DNA of 64,000 nucleotides from Streptomyces griseocarneus (GCA_003674045.1 PENC01000002.1:1075547-1139546), one strand, 5' to 3'. Shown: positions 35,851 through 44,611, counted from the first letter of the stretch. A program made the numbers and translations. The notes: generated by a model not told the origin, from the sequence alone.

Positions 35851-37641
35851 CTACTTCATCCGGGTCGCCCATTCGCGGACTTTGCGGATGCGTTCGTTCA
35901 GCTGGCCCGCAGTGGCTTCGGCGGAGGGAGGACCGCCGCAGACGCGCCGAAGCTCCGTGTGGATGACGCCATGCGGCTTGCCGCTCTGATGGACGTACGC
36001 GCCGACGAGCGTGTTGAGCTGCTTGCGCAGCTCCAGGAGCTCCTTGTGGGTGACGACCGGCCGCCGGTCGGCGGGCATCTCCAGGAGGTCGGCCTCCTCG
36101 TCCGGCTTCTTGCGGCTGTGCGCGATCTGCCGGGCCTGCCGCTTCTGGAGGAGCAGCTGCACCTGGTCGGGCTCCAGGAGGCCGGGGATGCCGAGGTAGT
36201 CCATCTCCTCCTCGCTGCCCGGGTGCGCCTGCATGCCGAACTCGGCGCTGTTGAAGAGGACGCGGTCGAAGACGGCGTCGGACTCCAGCGCCTCGAAGGG
36301 CAGCATGTCCTGCTCGCCGGTGTCCTCGTCCTGCTCCTTGTTCGCCTCGTCCATCTCCTTCTCGGACTCGGCGTACGGATCCTCCTCCTCGCCCTCCTTC
36401 TTGGGCTTGTCGAGGACGTGGTCGCGCTCGGCCTCCATCTCGTTCGCGAAGGAGAGCAGCGTGGGGATGGTCGGCAGGAAGACGGACGCGGTCTCGCCGC
36501 GGCGCCGGGAGCGCACGAAGCGGCCGACGGCCTGGGCGAAGAACAGCGGGGTGGAGATCGTCGTGGCGTAGACGCCGACGGCGAGCCGGGGCACGTCGAC
36601 GCCCTCGGACACCATGCGGACGGCGACCATCCATCGCGTGTCGCCCTGCGCGTAGTCGTCGATGCGCTGCGAGGCGCCGGAGTCGTCGGAGAGGACGACC
36701 GTGGCCCCCTCGCCGGTGATCTCGCGGAGCAGCTTGGCGTAGGCGCGGGCCGAGTCCTGGTCGGAGGCGATGACGAGGGCGCCCGCGTCGGGGATGGACT
36801 TGCGGACCTCGGTGAGCCGCTGGTCGGCGGCGCGCAGGACGTTCGGCATCCAGTCGCCGCGCGGGTCCAGGGCGGTGCGCCAGGCCTGCGAGATCGCGTC
36901 CTTGGTCATCGGCTCGCCGAGGCGGGCCTCCAGCTCGTCGCCCGCCTTGGTGCGCCAGCGCATGTTGCCGCTGTAGGAGAGGAAGATCACCGGGCGGACG
37001 ACGTGGTCGGCGAGGGCGTTGCCGTAGCCGTAGGTGTAGTCGGCGGAGGAGCGGCGGATGCCGTCGTTGCCCTCTTCGTAGGTGACGAAGGGGATGGGGT
37101 TGGTGTCGGACCTGAAGGGTGTTCCGGTCAGGCACAGGCGCCGGGTGGCGGGCTCGAAGGCCTCCAGGCACGCCTCGCCCCAGGAGCGGGAGTCGCCGGC
37201 GTGGTGGATCTCGTCGAGGATGACGAGGGTCTTGCGCTGCTCGCAGCGGTTGCGGTGGAGCATGGGCCGTACGCCGACACCGGCGTAGGTGACGGCGACG
37301 CCGTGGTACTCGCGGCCGAGGGGGCCCGCGCTGTACTCGGGGTCGAGCTTGATGCCCACGCGGGCGGCGGCCTCCGCCCACTGCTTCTTCAGGTGCTCGG
37401 TGGGGGCGACGACGGTCACCTGCTGCACGACGTGGTGGTGCAGCAGCCACGAGGCGAGGGTCAGGGCGAAGGTGGTCTTTCCGGCGCCCGGGGTGGCGAC
37501 GGCGAGGAAGTCGCGGGGCTGGGTCTGGACATACCTGTCCATGGCGCCCTGCTGCCATGCGCGCAGCTTGTTCGCGGTACCCCAGGGGGCCCTGCCGGGG
37601 AAGGCGGGCGAAAGGTGGTGATTGGCGGTGGTGGTAGTCAC
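35851..37641 (-). CDS. Superfamily 2 DEAD/DEAH-box helicase
   Basis: A 596-residue helicase of the UvrB/type-I-restriction/XPB-like SF2 group. Motif I is VATPGAGKTTFALTL, motif II VILDEIHHAG, motif III LTGTPFRSD and motif VI QAVGRFVRSRRRGE. A strongly acidic insertion (EEEDPYAESEKEMDEANKEQ and following) splits the C-terminal part. The GTG at 37641 follows GGAGACC; a TTG 39 bases earlier is weaker. Homologues occur throughout Streptomyces; DNA repair or RNA remodelling has not been resolved by sequence. Confidence 0.9.
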   Translation of the reverse strand: MTTTTANHHLSPAFPGRAPWGTANKLRAWQQGAMDRYVQTQPRDFLAVATPGAGKTTFALTLASWLLHHHVVQQVTVVAPTEHLKKQWAEAAARVGIKLDPEYSAGPLGREYHGVAVTYAGVGVRPMLHRNRCEQRKTLVILDEIHHAGDSRSWGEACLEAFEPATRRLCLTGTPFRSDTNPIPFVTYEEGNDGIRRSSADYTYGYGNALADHVVRPVIFLSYSGNMRWRTKAGDELEARLGEPMTKDAISQAWRTALDPRGDWMPNVLRAADQRLTEVRKSIPDAGALVIASDQDSARAYAKLLREITGEGATVVLSDDSGASQRIDDYAQGDTRWMVAVRMVSEGVDVPRLAVGVYATTISTPLFFAQAVGRFVRSRRRGETASVFLPTIPTLLSFANEMEAERDHVLDKPKKEGEEEDPYAESEKEMDEANKEQDEDTGEQDMLPFEALESDAVFDRVLFNSAEFGMQAHPGSEEEMDYLGIPGLLEPDQVQLLLQKRQARQIAHSRKKPDEEADLLEMPADRRPVVTHKELLELRKQLNTLVGAYVHQSGKPHGVIHTELRRVCGGPPSAEATAGQLNERIRKVREWATRMK

Positions 37642-37737
37642 GGTCTCCGTCGGCTGGTCGGCTGGCTCGGCGATCGGCAACCGCGTCAGCCTACCCGCGT
37701 CCCGTGCCTCGTTCGGGGACAGCGGCCCGGCCTCACC

Positions 37738-37787
37738 CGGGGGTGGGACTCAGCTCACACCCCCGTAAGGGCCCGGACATTCCGGGC
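37738..37787. terminator. Paired hairpins between helicase and MFS genes
   Basis: CGGGGGTG/CACCCCCG (37738-37765) and GCCCGGA-CAT-TCCGGGC (37771-37787), the latter abutting the MFS stop. Together they should end the MFS transcript. Confidence 0.65.
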
Positions 37788-39209
37788 TCAGGCGAGGTCG
37801 GCCCGCGGCTTGAGGCGTGTGGTGACGTAGGTGCCGACGAGGGCGGCCGCGGCCATGGTGAGGAAGACCACGGCGAACGCGGAGGCGGGCGCGGCGGCCG
37901 AGGAGTCGTGGGCGGTCGTGCCGGAGCCGCCGCCCAGCGCGGCGAAGGCGGCGCCGCCGATGCCGACGAGCGTGATGTTGCCGAGCGCGTCGCTGATCTG
38001 GAGGGAGGCCGAGTTCGCGCCCTCCTCGCCGGGCCGGGAGAGCTTGAGCAGCAGCACGCTGCCGCCGGAGATCGTCAGGCCCATGCCGTAGCCGCCGACG
38101 ATCCACGAGACGGCGACGATCCATACGGGCACGCCGTCGATCAGGACGGTGGGCACCAGCAGGATCGCGACGGAGACCAGGGCGGTGCCGAGGCCCATGA
38201 GGCGCTCGCGGTGCGGCACCAGGCGGGAGCGGCTCTGGGTGAACGAGCCGAGCGTCCAGCTCAGGCCGCCGCCGGTGAGGGAGAGCCCGGCCATCGTGGC
38301 GGACAGGCCGCGGTCGCTCACGAGCATCAGCGGGATGAAGCTCTCGGAGCCGAGGAACGCGCCCGCCACGACGCCGCGCAGCAGGACCACGGACGGCAGG
38401 CCGCGCCCGGCCCGGAAGGTGCCCTTCGGCATCAGTCGTACGACGGCCGGGGCGAGCAGGGCGAGCCCGGCGGCCGCGGGGAGCAGGGCCGCCCAGCGCA
38501 GGTCCTGCCCGGCGTACTGGAGCAGCCCGGCCCCGGCGGCGACGGCGAGGGCGAGCAGGATGCGGCGGCGGTCCATGGCCGCGGTGCGCTCCCCGGCGGG
38601 CAGCTTGCGCAGCGCGGGGAGCATCACCAGGAGCGGCGGGATGATGAGCACGGGGATGGCCAGGAAGACCCAGCGCCAGCCGAGCTGCTCGGTGACGGTG
38701 CCCGCGGCGAGCGGGCCGACGATCACGGGGACGACCCAGGCGGCGGAGAAGGCGGCCATGACCGTGGGCCGCAGCCGCTCCGGGTAGGCACGCCCCACCA
38801 GGACGTACAGCGCGACGAGGACGAGCCCGCCGCCGATGCCCTGGACGCCGCGGCCCGCGACGAACATCCACATCCGCTGCGCGCTCCCGGAGACCACGAG
38901 CCCGGCGCCGAAGGCGGCGATCCCGGTGAACAGCGGGGCCAGCGGCCCCTTGCGGTCGCACCACTCCCCCGAGAGCGTCATCGCGAAGAGGCTCGCCGTG
39001 AAGAAGGCGGAGAAGGAGAAGGCGTAGAGCCCGATGCCGTCGAGGGCGCGCGCCGCGACGGGCATCGCGGTATTGACCGCGCTCGCCTCGAAGGCGATGA
39101 GGGAGACGACGGAGACGATGCCGAGCGTCAACGCCCGGTAGGAGCGGCCGAGTACGCCCTGCCGGCTTTCCGGTACGCCACCGGTGGCTATGGATTCGAG
39201 AGCGGTCAT
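37788..39209 (-). CDS. MFS multidrug/metabolite exporter (DHA2-like)
   Basis: A 473-residue major facilitator with 13-14 predicted helices. The motif-A region is LFAMTLSGEWCDRKGPLAPL, and the motif-C-like segment is VVPVIVGPLAAGTVTEQLGWRW, typical of proton-coupled drug exporters. The substrate is unknown. The ATG at 39209 begins MTALESIATGG. No regulator is adjacent. Confidence 0.9.
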   Translation of the reverse strand: MTALESIATGGVPESRQGVLGRSYRALTLGIVSVVSLIAFEASAVNTAMPVAARALDGIGLYAFSFSAFFTASLFAMTLSGEWCDRKGPLAPLFTGIAAFGAGLVVSGSAQRMWMFVAGRGVQGIGGGLVLVALYVLVGRAYPERLRPTVMAAFSAAWVVPVIVGPLAAGTVTEQLGWRWVFLAIPVLIIPPLLVMLPALRKLPAGERTAAMDRRRILLALAVAAGAGLLQYAGQDLRWAALLPAAAGLALLAPAVVRLMPKGTFRAGRGLPSVVLLRGVVAGAFLGSESFIPLMLVSDRGLSATMAGLSLTGGGLSWTLGSFTQSRSRLVPHRERLMGLGTALVSVAILLVPTVLIDGVPVWIVAVSWIVGGYGMGLTISGGSVLLLKLSRPGEEGANSASLQISDALGNITLVGIGGAAFAALGGGSGTTAHDSSAAAPASAFAVVFLTMAAAALVGTYVTTRLKPRADLA

Positions 39210-39342
39210 GGCCTCAGCGTAAGAACCGAAACGTAGTTTGACCCCTGTCGGGAGAACCAGATCGGCCGGGACTTCGGTCCTAGGGGCACAGCGCCATCGG
39301 GACGAGGCGGGACTACGTCCGGGGTCCCGCGCACACGACGAA

Positions 39343-39369
39343 GGGGCCCGGCGACGACCGCCGGACCCC
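39343..39369. terminator. Hairpin downstream of the YeiH gene
   Basis: GGGG, two unpaired, CGGCG, loop ACGAC, CGCCG, two unpaired, CCCC; 21 bases past the YeiH-family stop on the minus strand. Confidence 0.55.
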
Positions 39370-39389
39370 GTACCGCCTCACCTGCGGGT

Positions 39390-40466
39390 TCACGTCGTGA
39401 GCAGCACTCCCCCGTACGACGCCCCCGCGATCACGACCCACGAGCACAGTCCGAGTGCCGCGACCCGCCCGCCGGTGCGGAAGAGCGTGGGCAGGTGGAC
39501 GGCGCTGCCGAGGCCGAAGAGGGCGGCGGCGAGCAGCAGCTCCTGCGCGTGCTGGGCGAGGCCGAGCGCGCTGTCCGGCACCCATCCGGTGGTCCGCACG
39601 CCGACCATGGCGAGGAAGCCGAGGACGAAGAGCGGTACGAGCGGGGGCCGCTTGCCGGTGCCCGCCGCCTCGGGGTCGTGGGCGCGCCTGCGGCGGAGCG
39701 TGACCGCGACCGCGGCGACGAGCGGGGCGAGCAGGGCCACGCGCATCAGCTTGACGAGGACGGCGTCGGTGAGCGCCTCGGGCCCGGCGGTCTGCGCGGT
39801 GGCGACGACCTGCCCGACGTCGTGCACGCCCGCCCCGACCCAGCGGCCGAACTGGGCGTCGTCCAGTCCGAGCGGGTGGTGGAGCAGCGGCAGTACGGCG
39901 ATGGCGAGAGTGCCGCAGAGCGTGACCAGGGCCACGGACGTCGCGACGTCCTCCTCGTCGCTGCCCGACACCTCGCTGACGGCGCCGATCGCGGAGGCGC
40001 CGCAGATGGAGTAACCGGTGGCGATCAGCAGCGGCTGGTCGCCGCGCAGCCCGAGCCGCCGCCCGAGCCACAGCGTGCCGAAGAAGGTGGCCGCGACCAC
40101 GGCGACGACCATGGCGGCCGTGGCCCAGCCGAGCCCGAGCACGTCGTCGAGGCCGAGCTTGAGCCCGAGCAGCACGACGCCGACGCGCATGAGCCGCTTG
40201 CCCGCGAGGGAGAGCCCGGGCCGGCAGGCGCCGCGTACCCAGGTCCGTACGCCGGGGGCGTGCGCGGCCGCGACGCCGAGCACGACGGAGGCGGTGAGCA
40301 TGGGGACGGCGGGGACGAGCCGGTGGACCGCCCAGGCGAGGGCGACCCCGGCGGCGGCCATGGCGAGCCCGGGAATCCCGGGGTGCCAGGACTTCCTGGG
40401 GCCGGCCGCCGCCCGGGCAGTGGCCGACGGTGAAAGGGACGGTGACGAGGAGGGGAGCAGTGTCAT
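39390..40466 (-). CDS. YeiH/UPF0324-family putative sulfate/sulfite exporter
   Basis: A 358-residue inner-membrane protein with about ten helices and the family hallmarks VLLGLKLGLDDVLGLGW, LIATGYSICGASAIGAVSEV and GAGVHDVGQVVATAQTAGPE. The family is annotated as putative sulfate exporters, and YeiH-type genes are often under LysR control. The ATG overlaps the stop of the cysteine dioxygenase gene by four bases (ATGA), so the two are made together. That links export to sulfite or taurine-type products of cysteine oxidation (inference). Confidence 0.9.
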   Translation of the reverse strand: MTLLPSSSPSLSPSATARAAAGPRKSWHPGIPGLAMAAAGVALAWAVHRLVPAVPMLTASVVLGVAAAHAPGVRTWVRGACRPGLSLAGKRLMRVGVVLLGLKLGLDDVLGLGWATAAMVVAVVAATFFGTLWLGRRLGLRGDQPLLIATGYSICGASAIGAVSEVSGSDEEDVATSVALVTLCGTLAIAVLPLLHHPLGLDDAQFGRWVGAGVHDVGQVVATAQTAGPEALTDAVLVKLMRVALLAPLVAAVAVTLRRRRAHDPEAAGTGKRPPLVPLFVLGFLAMVGVRTTGWVPDSALGLAQHAQELLLAAALFGLGSAVHLPTLFRTGGRVAALGLCSWVVIAGASYGGVLLTT

Positions 40467-41026
40467 CGGATTTCTTCGGCCGGGAGGTCGTAGACCCGGC
40501 GCACGCTGCTGCCGAGCCGGGAGACGTCCGCGCCGTAGACGTGGATCGAGATCGCGGTGGAGGAACAGGAGTTGCGTACGCGGTGGATGTCGCCGGGCGG
40601 GGCGAACCCGCAGACGTCGCCCTGGGCGTTGACGACGTCCTCGGTCGCGACGAGGCGAGCGGTGGTGCCGTCGGGGACGAGCCGGTAGCGGCGCTCGCTC
40701 TCGGTGCCCTCGTGGACTCCGGTGACACACCAGGAGACGTGGTCGTGGATGGCCGTCTGCTGGCCGGGAAGCCAGACGAGCGCGACGATCGAGAAACTCC
40801 CGTCGCGCTCGGCGTGCAGCAGGTGCTGCCGGTAGCGGTCGGGGTCGCCCTCGCGCTGCTCGGGGGTGAGCAGGTCGGAGGCACCGAGGTGGGCCGCGAG
40901 CCGTTCGCCGACGAGGTAGGCCGTCGTGTCGGGCGGCAGGCCACGGCCCACCGCCTCCCGTACGTCGACAACCAGCCGGGCGGTACGCGCGGTGGTGGCC
41001 GTGGGGGTTGCGGTGGGAGTGGTCAT
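40463..41026 (-). CDS. Cysteine dioxygenase (cupin)
   Basis: A 187-residue non-haem iron cupin that oxidises cysteine to cysteine sulfinate. Iron-binding histidines are in TAIHDHVSWCVTGVHEG and the third in PGDIHRVRNSC. The length fits bacterial Cdo. The ATG at 41026 starts MTTPTATPTATTART, preceded by a short poly-Thr/Ala leader. It is the first gene of a two-gene unit with the YeiH-type exporter. A LysR gene lies upstream on the same strand. Confidence 0.9.
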   Translation of the reverse strand: MTTPTATPTATTARTARLVVDVREAVGRGLPPDTTAYLVGERLAAHLGASDLLTPEQREGDPDRYRQHLLHAERDGSFSIVALVWLPGQQTAIHDHVSWCVTGVHEGTESERRYRLVPDGTTARLVATEDVVNAQGDVCGFAPPGDIHRVRNSCSSTAISIHVYGADVSRLGSSVRRVYDLPAEEIR

Positions 41027-41107
41027 GCCTTGAGCGTCGACGGCCGCTTCCCCTCGGTCCAACGACAGTTCGTTGACGGGAGTGCAGCGTGGGCTTATGG
41101 ATGGGGC

Positions 41108-41216
41108 GAATCGGGGCGCCCCGTAAGGGGCGCGGGGAACTGCGCGACGAGCCACGACGAGCCCACAGCCGCACGCGCAGCGCAAGAGGCACCCCAATAG
41201 GCGCAACCAGGAGAAC
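41108..41216 (+). repeat. Intergenic GC-rich repeat, copy 10
   Basis: GCGCCCCGTAAGGGGCGCGG, then GGAACTGCGCGACGAGCCAC, CACGCGCAGCGCAAGAGGC and ACCCCAATAGGCGCAACC. It occupies the space between the LysR and cysteine dioxygenase genes and includes a hairpin that may end the LysR transcript. Confidence 0.75.
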
Positions 41217-41218
41217 CG

Positions 41219-42124
41219 TCAGCACCCCACCCGTCGCCCGGCCACCGCCTTCAACTCGTCGAGAACAAGAACCGTCGCCGGAATCCGCAGATGCTCCCGC
41301 AGCACATACGCCGAGACCTGCCGCCGCGAAGCAGGATCGAGAGCCCGCCCCGTGATCTTGTCGTGCCGCAGAAACGACAAGACCAACCCCGGCATCATGG
41401 CCACGCCGAGCCCCTCGGCGACGAGGGACTGGACGACCAGGTTGTCGTCGGTGGTGAAGGCGATGTCCGGGGCGAAGCCGAGCTCGGCACACTCGTGCAG
41501 GAAGTTGGTGCGGCAGCGCAGACAGCCGGCGATCCACCGCTCCCCGGCCAGGTCGGCGAGCTTGACGGCCCGGCGGCGGGCGAGCGGGTGCCCCACGGGC
41601 ATCAGCACCGTCAGCTGATCTTCCATCAGCGGTATCTCGACGACCTCGTCCGGGATGTGTTCGTGCAGGCCCGGATAGGTGAAGGCGAGGGTGATGTCGC
41701 ACTCGCCGCGCACCAGGCGGCGGATCGAGTCCGGCGGCTCGCCCTCCAGCAGCTCGACCCGTACGGCCGGATGCTCGGCGGCCAGCCCGGCGAGCGCCTC
41801 CGGCACGAGGGTGGCGCTGGCGCTGGGGAAGGCGCAGACGCGGACCCGCCCGGCGCGCAGCCTGGTCAGCGAGCTCATCTGCTGCTGGGCGGCGGTGAGG
41901 CTGTCGAGGATGGTCTCGGCGTGCCGGGTGAGCGCCTCCCCGGCCTCGGTCAGCCGCATCCGGCGGCCGACGCGGACGAAGAGCGGGGTGCCCACGGCCC
42001 GTTCGAGCGCCTTGATCTGCTGGGTGATCGCGGGCTGGGTGTAGCCGAGCATGCGGGCCGCCGCGGAGTACGACCCGGCCGTGACCACCGCGTGGAACGT
42101 CTTGAGGTGCCGGGTGTCGAACAC
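41219..42124 (-). CDS. LysR-family transcriptional regulator
   Basis: A 301-residue LTTR with N-terminal wHTH (HLKTFHAVVTAGSYSAAARM, LGYTQPAITQQIKALERAVG) and a two-lobed effector domain. The start is GTG at 42124. It is divergent from an alpha/beta hydrolase (89-base spacer) and upstream, on the same strand, of the cysteine dioxygenase-exporter pair. Either neighbour could be the target; LysR proteins usually act on the divergent gene. Confidence 0.93.
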   Translation of the reverse strand: MFDTRHLKTFHAVVTAGSYSAAARMLGYTQPAITQQIKALERAVGTPLFVRVGRRMRLTEAGEALTRHAETILDSLTAAQQQMSSLTRLRAGRVRVCAFPSASATLVPEALAGLAAEHPAVRVELLEGEPPDSIRRLVRGECDITLAFTYPGLHEHIPDEVVEIPLMEDQLTVLMPVGHPLARRRAVKLADLAGERWIAGCLRCRTNFLHECAELGFAPDIAFTTDDNLVVQSLVAEGLGVAMMPGLVLSFLRHDKITGRALDPASRRQVSAYVLREHLRIPATVLVLDELKAVAGRRVGC

Positions 42125-42212
42125 GCCGGAATCATAAGCGGAATTTGGGGTAGCGCGGGAGTGAGCGGGGAGTCTCTTCTGGATCGAGGAATCACTCGGG
42201 CAAAGTGCACTT

Positions 42213-43094
42213 ATGCCGCATTACATGTCGAATGACGGGATGGAACTCGCCTACCGCGTACGGGGACCGCGGGATGAAGGCGGCTCTCCCACGACCGTGA
42301 TCTGCCTGGCGGGCGGCCCGGGCCGGGATGCCGCGTACCTCGGTGACCTGGGCGGTCTCGACGCGCGCCACCGCCTGATCGTCCCCGACGCCCGGGGCAC
42401 GGGCGCCTCGCCGCCCTCCCCCGACCCGGCCCGCTACGCCTTCCCGGCCCTCGCCGAGGACGTCGAGGCACTCCGCGCCCACCTGGGCCTGGAGCGGTTC
42501 GCGCTCCTCGCACACGACGCCGCGTGCGCGACGGCCCAGGCGTACGTGGCGGCGCACGCGGACCGGCTCAGCCGACTGATCCTGGTCACCCCCGGGTCAC
42601 GGCTCCAGGGCGAACTGCCCGACGACGCCGAGCGGATCTTCGAGTCCCGGGCGACGGAGAAGTGGTGGCCGGACGCTTACGTCGCCGTACATCTGCTGCG
42701 GCTGACCCCCTCCTCCGACATGACCAAGGTCCGCGACCTCCTGCGGCGCGCGGCCCGCATGGCGTACGCCCGCTGGGACGCCCCCCAGCAGGCCCACGCG
42801 GCAGCCGAACCGGACCAGCTCGGCCCCGTCCCCCGCGCAGGCTTCTGGCAGGGCGTCGACGAACCGACCCGGCTGACGATGCTGGAGCGTCTCCGCGAGG
42901 TGAATGTCCCCACCCTCGTCCTCACCGGCGACCGCGACGCGGTCACGGGCATGCGCGCGGGCGAACTCGTCGCCGCCTGCTTCCCCAACGGCACCCTGCG
43001 CCCGCTCCACGAGGTGGGCCACTACCCATGGGTCGACGAACCGGAACTCTTCCGCCCGATCATGGAGCAATTCTTGGACACGGGCGAGCCGTGA
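42213..43094 (+). CDS. Alpha/beta-hydrolase with Asp at the nucleophile elbow
   Basis: A 293-residue protein similar to proline iminopeptidase/haloperoxidase-like hydrolases in layout. The oxyanion strand is TTVICLAGGPGRDAAYL, and the catalytic acid region is VLTGDRDAVTGM with His in LHEVGHYPWVDEP. The elbow reads LLAHDAACATAQAY, with Asp where most relatives have Ser, as in haloalkane dehalogenases and epoxide hydrolases. An Asp-based or altered mechanism is therefore possible. The ATG at 42213 is divergent from a LysR gene. Confidence 0.85.
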   Translation: MPHYMSNDGMELAYRVRGPRDEGGSPTTVICLAGGPGRDAAYLGDLGGLDARHRLIVPDARGTGASPPSPDPARYAFPALAEDVEALRAHLGLERFALLAHDAACATAQAYVAAHADRLSRLILVTPGSRLQGELPDDAERIFESRATEKWWPDAYVAVHLLRLTPSSDMTKVRDLLRRAARMAYARWDAPQQAHAAAEPDQLGPVPRAGFWQGVDEPTRLTMLERLREVNVPTLVLTGDRDAVTGMRAGELVAACFPNGTLRPLHEVGHYPWVDEPELFRPIMEQFLDTGEP

Positions 43095-43240
43095 TCTCGT
43101 CTTCTCCGGCTCTCTCCAGGCCTCATGAACACGGTGTGTCAGTCCGATGGCACCCATTGCCCCCGCTGCGGGCGCCTGCCTATGGTCGAGGAGTCGAGAA
43201 AGCAACACGACGTGCACGACCCGCACGACGTGCACGACTT

Positions 43241-43312
43241 GGCCGTGTGCCCGAGTGGTTGAGGGACTCGCCTGCAAAGCGAGTTACGCCGGTTCGATTC
43301 CGGTCACGGCCT
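43241..43312 (+). tRNA. tRNA-Cys (anticodon GCA)
   Basis: A 72-base tRNA. The acceptor stem is GGCCGTG with CACGGCC, and the discriminator is U. The anticodon stem CTCGC/GCGAG carries loop CTGCAAA with anticodon GCA. The T arm is GCCGGTTCGATTCCGGT. CCA is encoded next (43313-43315). The 3' end, CCGGTCACGGCCTC at 43300-43313, recurs at 44178-44191, as at an integration site. Confidence 0.96.
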
Positions 43313-43322
43313 CCAGAACCGG

Positions 43323-43349
43323 TTGCGTGTCACTGGCCTGCCATAATCT
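43323..43349 (+). promoter_or_regulatory. Possible promoter of the DUF4365 gene
   Basis: TTGCGT (43323-43328) and TAATCT (43344-43349) with a short 15-base spacing, 30 bases before the ATG. The TAATCT hexamer is a good -10; the -35 is weak. Confidence 0.35.
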
Positions 43350-43378
43350 GGCCCCCGCACATTGCGAGGGGGAGCCAG

Positions 43379-44137
43379 ATGCCAAAAGTGCCCGAGAGCC
43401 GGCGTATCGGACGTATTGCCGTGAACGAGGTGCGTGGGCTGCTCGAACGGCACGGCCACATTGTGCAGGAGATCGACGGCGTCAACGATCACGGTGAGGA
43501 TCTGCACGTCACCTTCGTCCGGAGCGGGCAGCGGACGGAGGACTCCGTGGTCATGCAAGTGAAGGGCGGGGTCTCGACCCGGACCAGACGTGGGCACCGC
43601 GTCCCCGTCGGCGATCACGGAGACAACTGGCGCGACGGCAGTCTCCCCGTGCTCTGCGTGGTCCACGACTGTGAGCGAGGCGGCCTCTTCTGGGCCAATG
43701 CGACCCGTCAGCTCCGTCGTGCCAGAGCGTTGCGCAAAACAGCGAAGTCCATCGTCGTCTCCCGGGAATCCGTACTGAACGACGCGAGTCTCGACACATT
43801 CGTGCAGGACATGCGGCACTACTTGGCCCGGGAGCGCGAGGGGGTCGGCAGGTGGGCAGACATGGCGGATATCGAGTTCGCCCCGGACGACATCGTCAAA
43901 CCCTTCGAGAACGAGCATTTCGAACCCATGGTCTTCTGGCAGCGCAAGGGCGAGCCCTTCGCAACCCTCCTGCATCACGATCTGGACTGGCAACCGGTAC
44001 CCATCCAGGAAGACATGCTGAGGTTCGGACCTCTGTTTCCGGCTATCGGCGACGTGATCCTCAATGACGCGGAAGCGCACTGGCTGTCCGCCTGCTTCAA
44101 GGCCAGCGCATGGTGGCGCCGCCCGGACCCCGCCTGA
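43379..44137 (+). CDS. DUF4365 protein, PD-(D/E)XK nuclease-like
   Basis: 252 residues. The N-terminal half has the DUF4365 core: a Glu in the first helix, then GVNDHGEDLHV and VVMQVKGG, spaced like the D...(Q/E)xK centre of PD-(D/E)XK nucleases. The rest is a variable domain with Trp-rich ends (ASAWWRRPDPA). The ATG at 43379 follows a GGGGGAG site. Proteins of this family occur in defence-associated or mobile contexts, often with a partner; none is obvious here. Position between a tRNA 3' end and its partial copy supports horizontal acquisition. Confidence 0.75.
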   Translation: MPKVPESRRIGRIAVNEVRGLLERHGHIVQEIDGVNDHGEDLHVTFVRSGQRTEDSVVMQVKGGVSTRTRRGHRVPVGDHGDNWRDGSLPVLCVVHDCERGGLFWANATRQLRRARALRKTAKSIVVSRESVLNDASLDTFVQDMRHYLAREREGVGRWADMADIEFAPDDIVKPFENEHFEPMVFWQRKGEPFATLLHHDLDWQPVPIQEDMLRFGPLFPAIGDVILNDAEAHWLSACFKASAWWRRPDPA

Positions 44138-44263
44138 GGTTCGGAGGTATCCGCCCAATGGCTATCGGAGCCGCGCGCCGGTCACGGCCTCTGCGGATAC
44201 TCGTCCCGGGGATGAGTCGCAGTACTCATGCTTGTCGCGGGCGATCGCCGCAAGCTGCGTCGT

Positions 44264-44611
44264 ATGTACACAACGCAGCCCGCAATCACTCCGAACCCGC
44301 AGCGTCACCTGGTCGTGAAGAGCCTGTCGGCCGTCTTCTGAGGTACGGCATTACTCTCGCTGCACGCGTGTTTGCCGTTCGTGCTGATCCTCGCCATATG
44401 GGCTGCGGCGGAGGGCGGCGAGACCCTCCACATCCTGCTGTCGGCCGGAGGTGCCGCGGCCCTGGGCGCCACCCTGCTGACAGCCGTCTGGTACGGCCTG
44501 AAGCTCTCCCGCCTCTCCCGGCCCACGTGTTCCGCCATCGTCGGTGCCCTGGCCTTTCCGGGCCCGCTCTGGTTCGCCCTGACCGTCTACACCCGTGGCG
44601 GAGTGTCGTAG
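44264..44611 (+). pseudogene. Membrane protein gene interrupted by in-frame TGA
   Basis: Reading from the ATG at 44264 gives 25 residues (MYTTQPAITPNPQRH...LSAVF), a TGA at 44339-44341, then 89 more residues in the same frame (GTALLSLHACLPFVLILAIW...). Replacing the TGA by Trp gives one continuous 115-residue protein whose first membrane helix spans the stop. Two or three further hydrophobic helices follow. The downstream part contains a TTA codon (44351). It could restart at TTG 44372. A nonsense mutation or a sequence error are both possible. Confidence 0.6.

Larger units (their letters stand above)
43300..44191. mobile_element. Possible mini-island at tRNA-Cys flanked by att-like direct repeats
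   Basis: CCGGTCACGGCCTC at the 3' end of tRNA-Cys (43300-43313) is repeated exactly at 44178-44191. Between them lies a single DUF4365 gene. A 14-base tRNA-derived repeat is what integrase-mediated insertion leaves. There is no integrase between the repeats, so this is at most a remnant or a passively mobile cassette. Confidence 0.5.
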
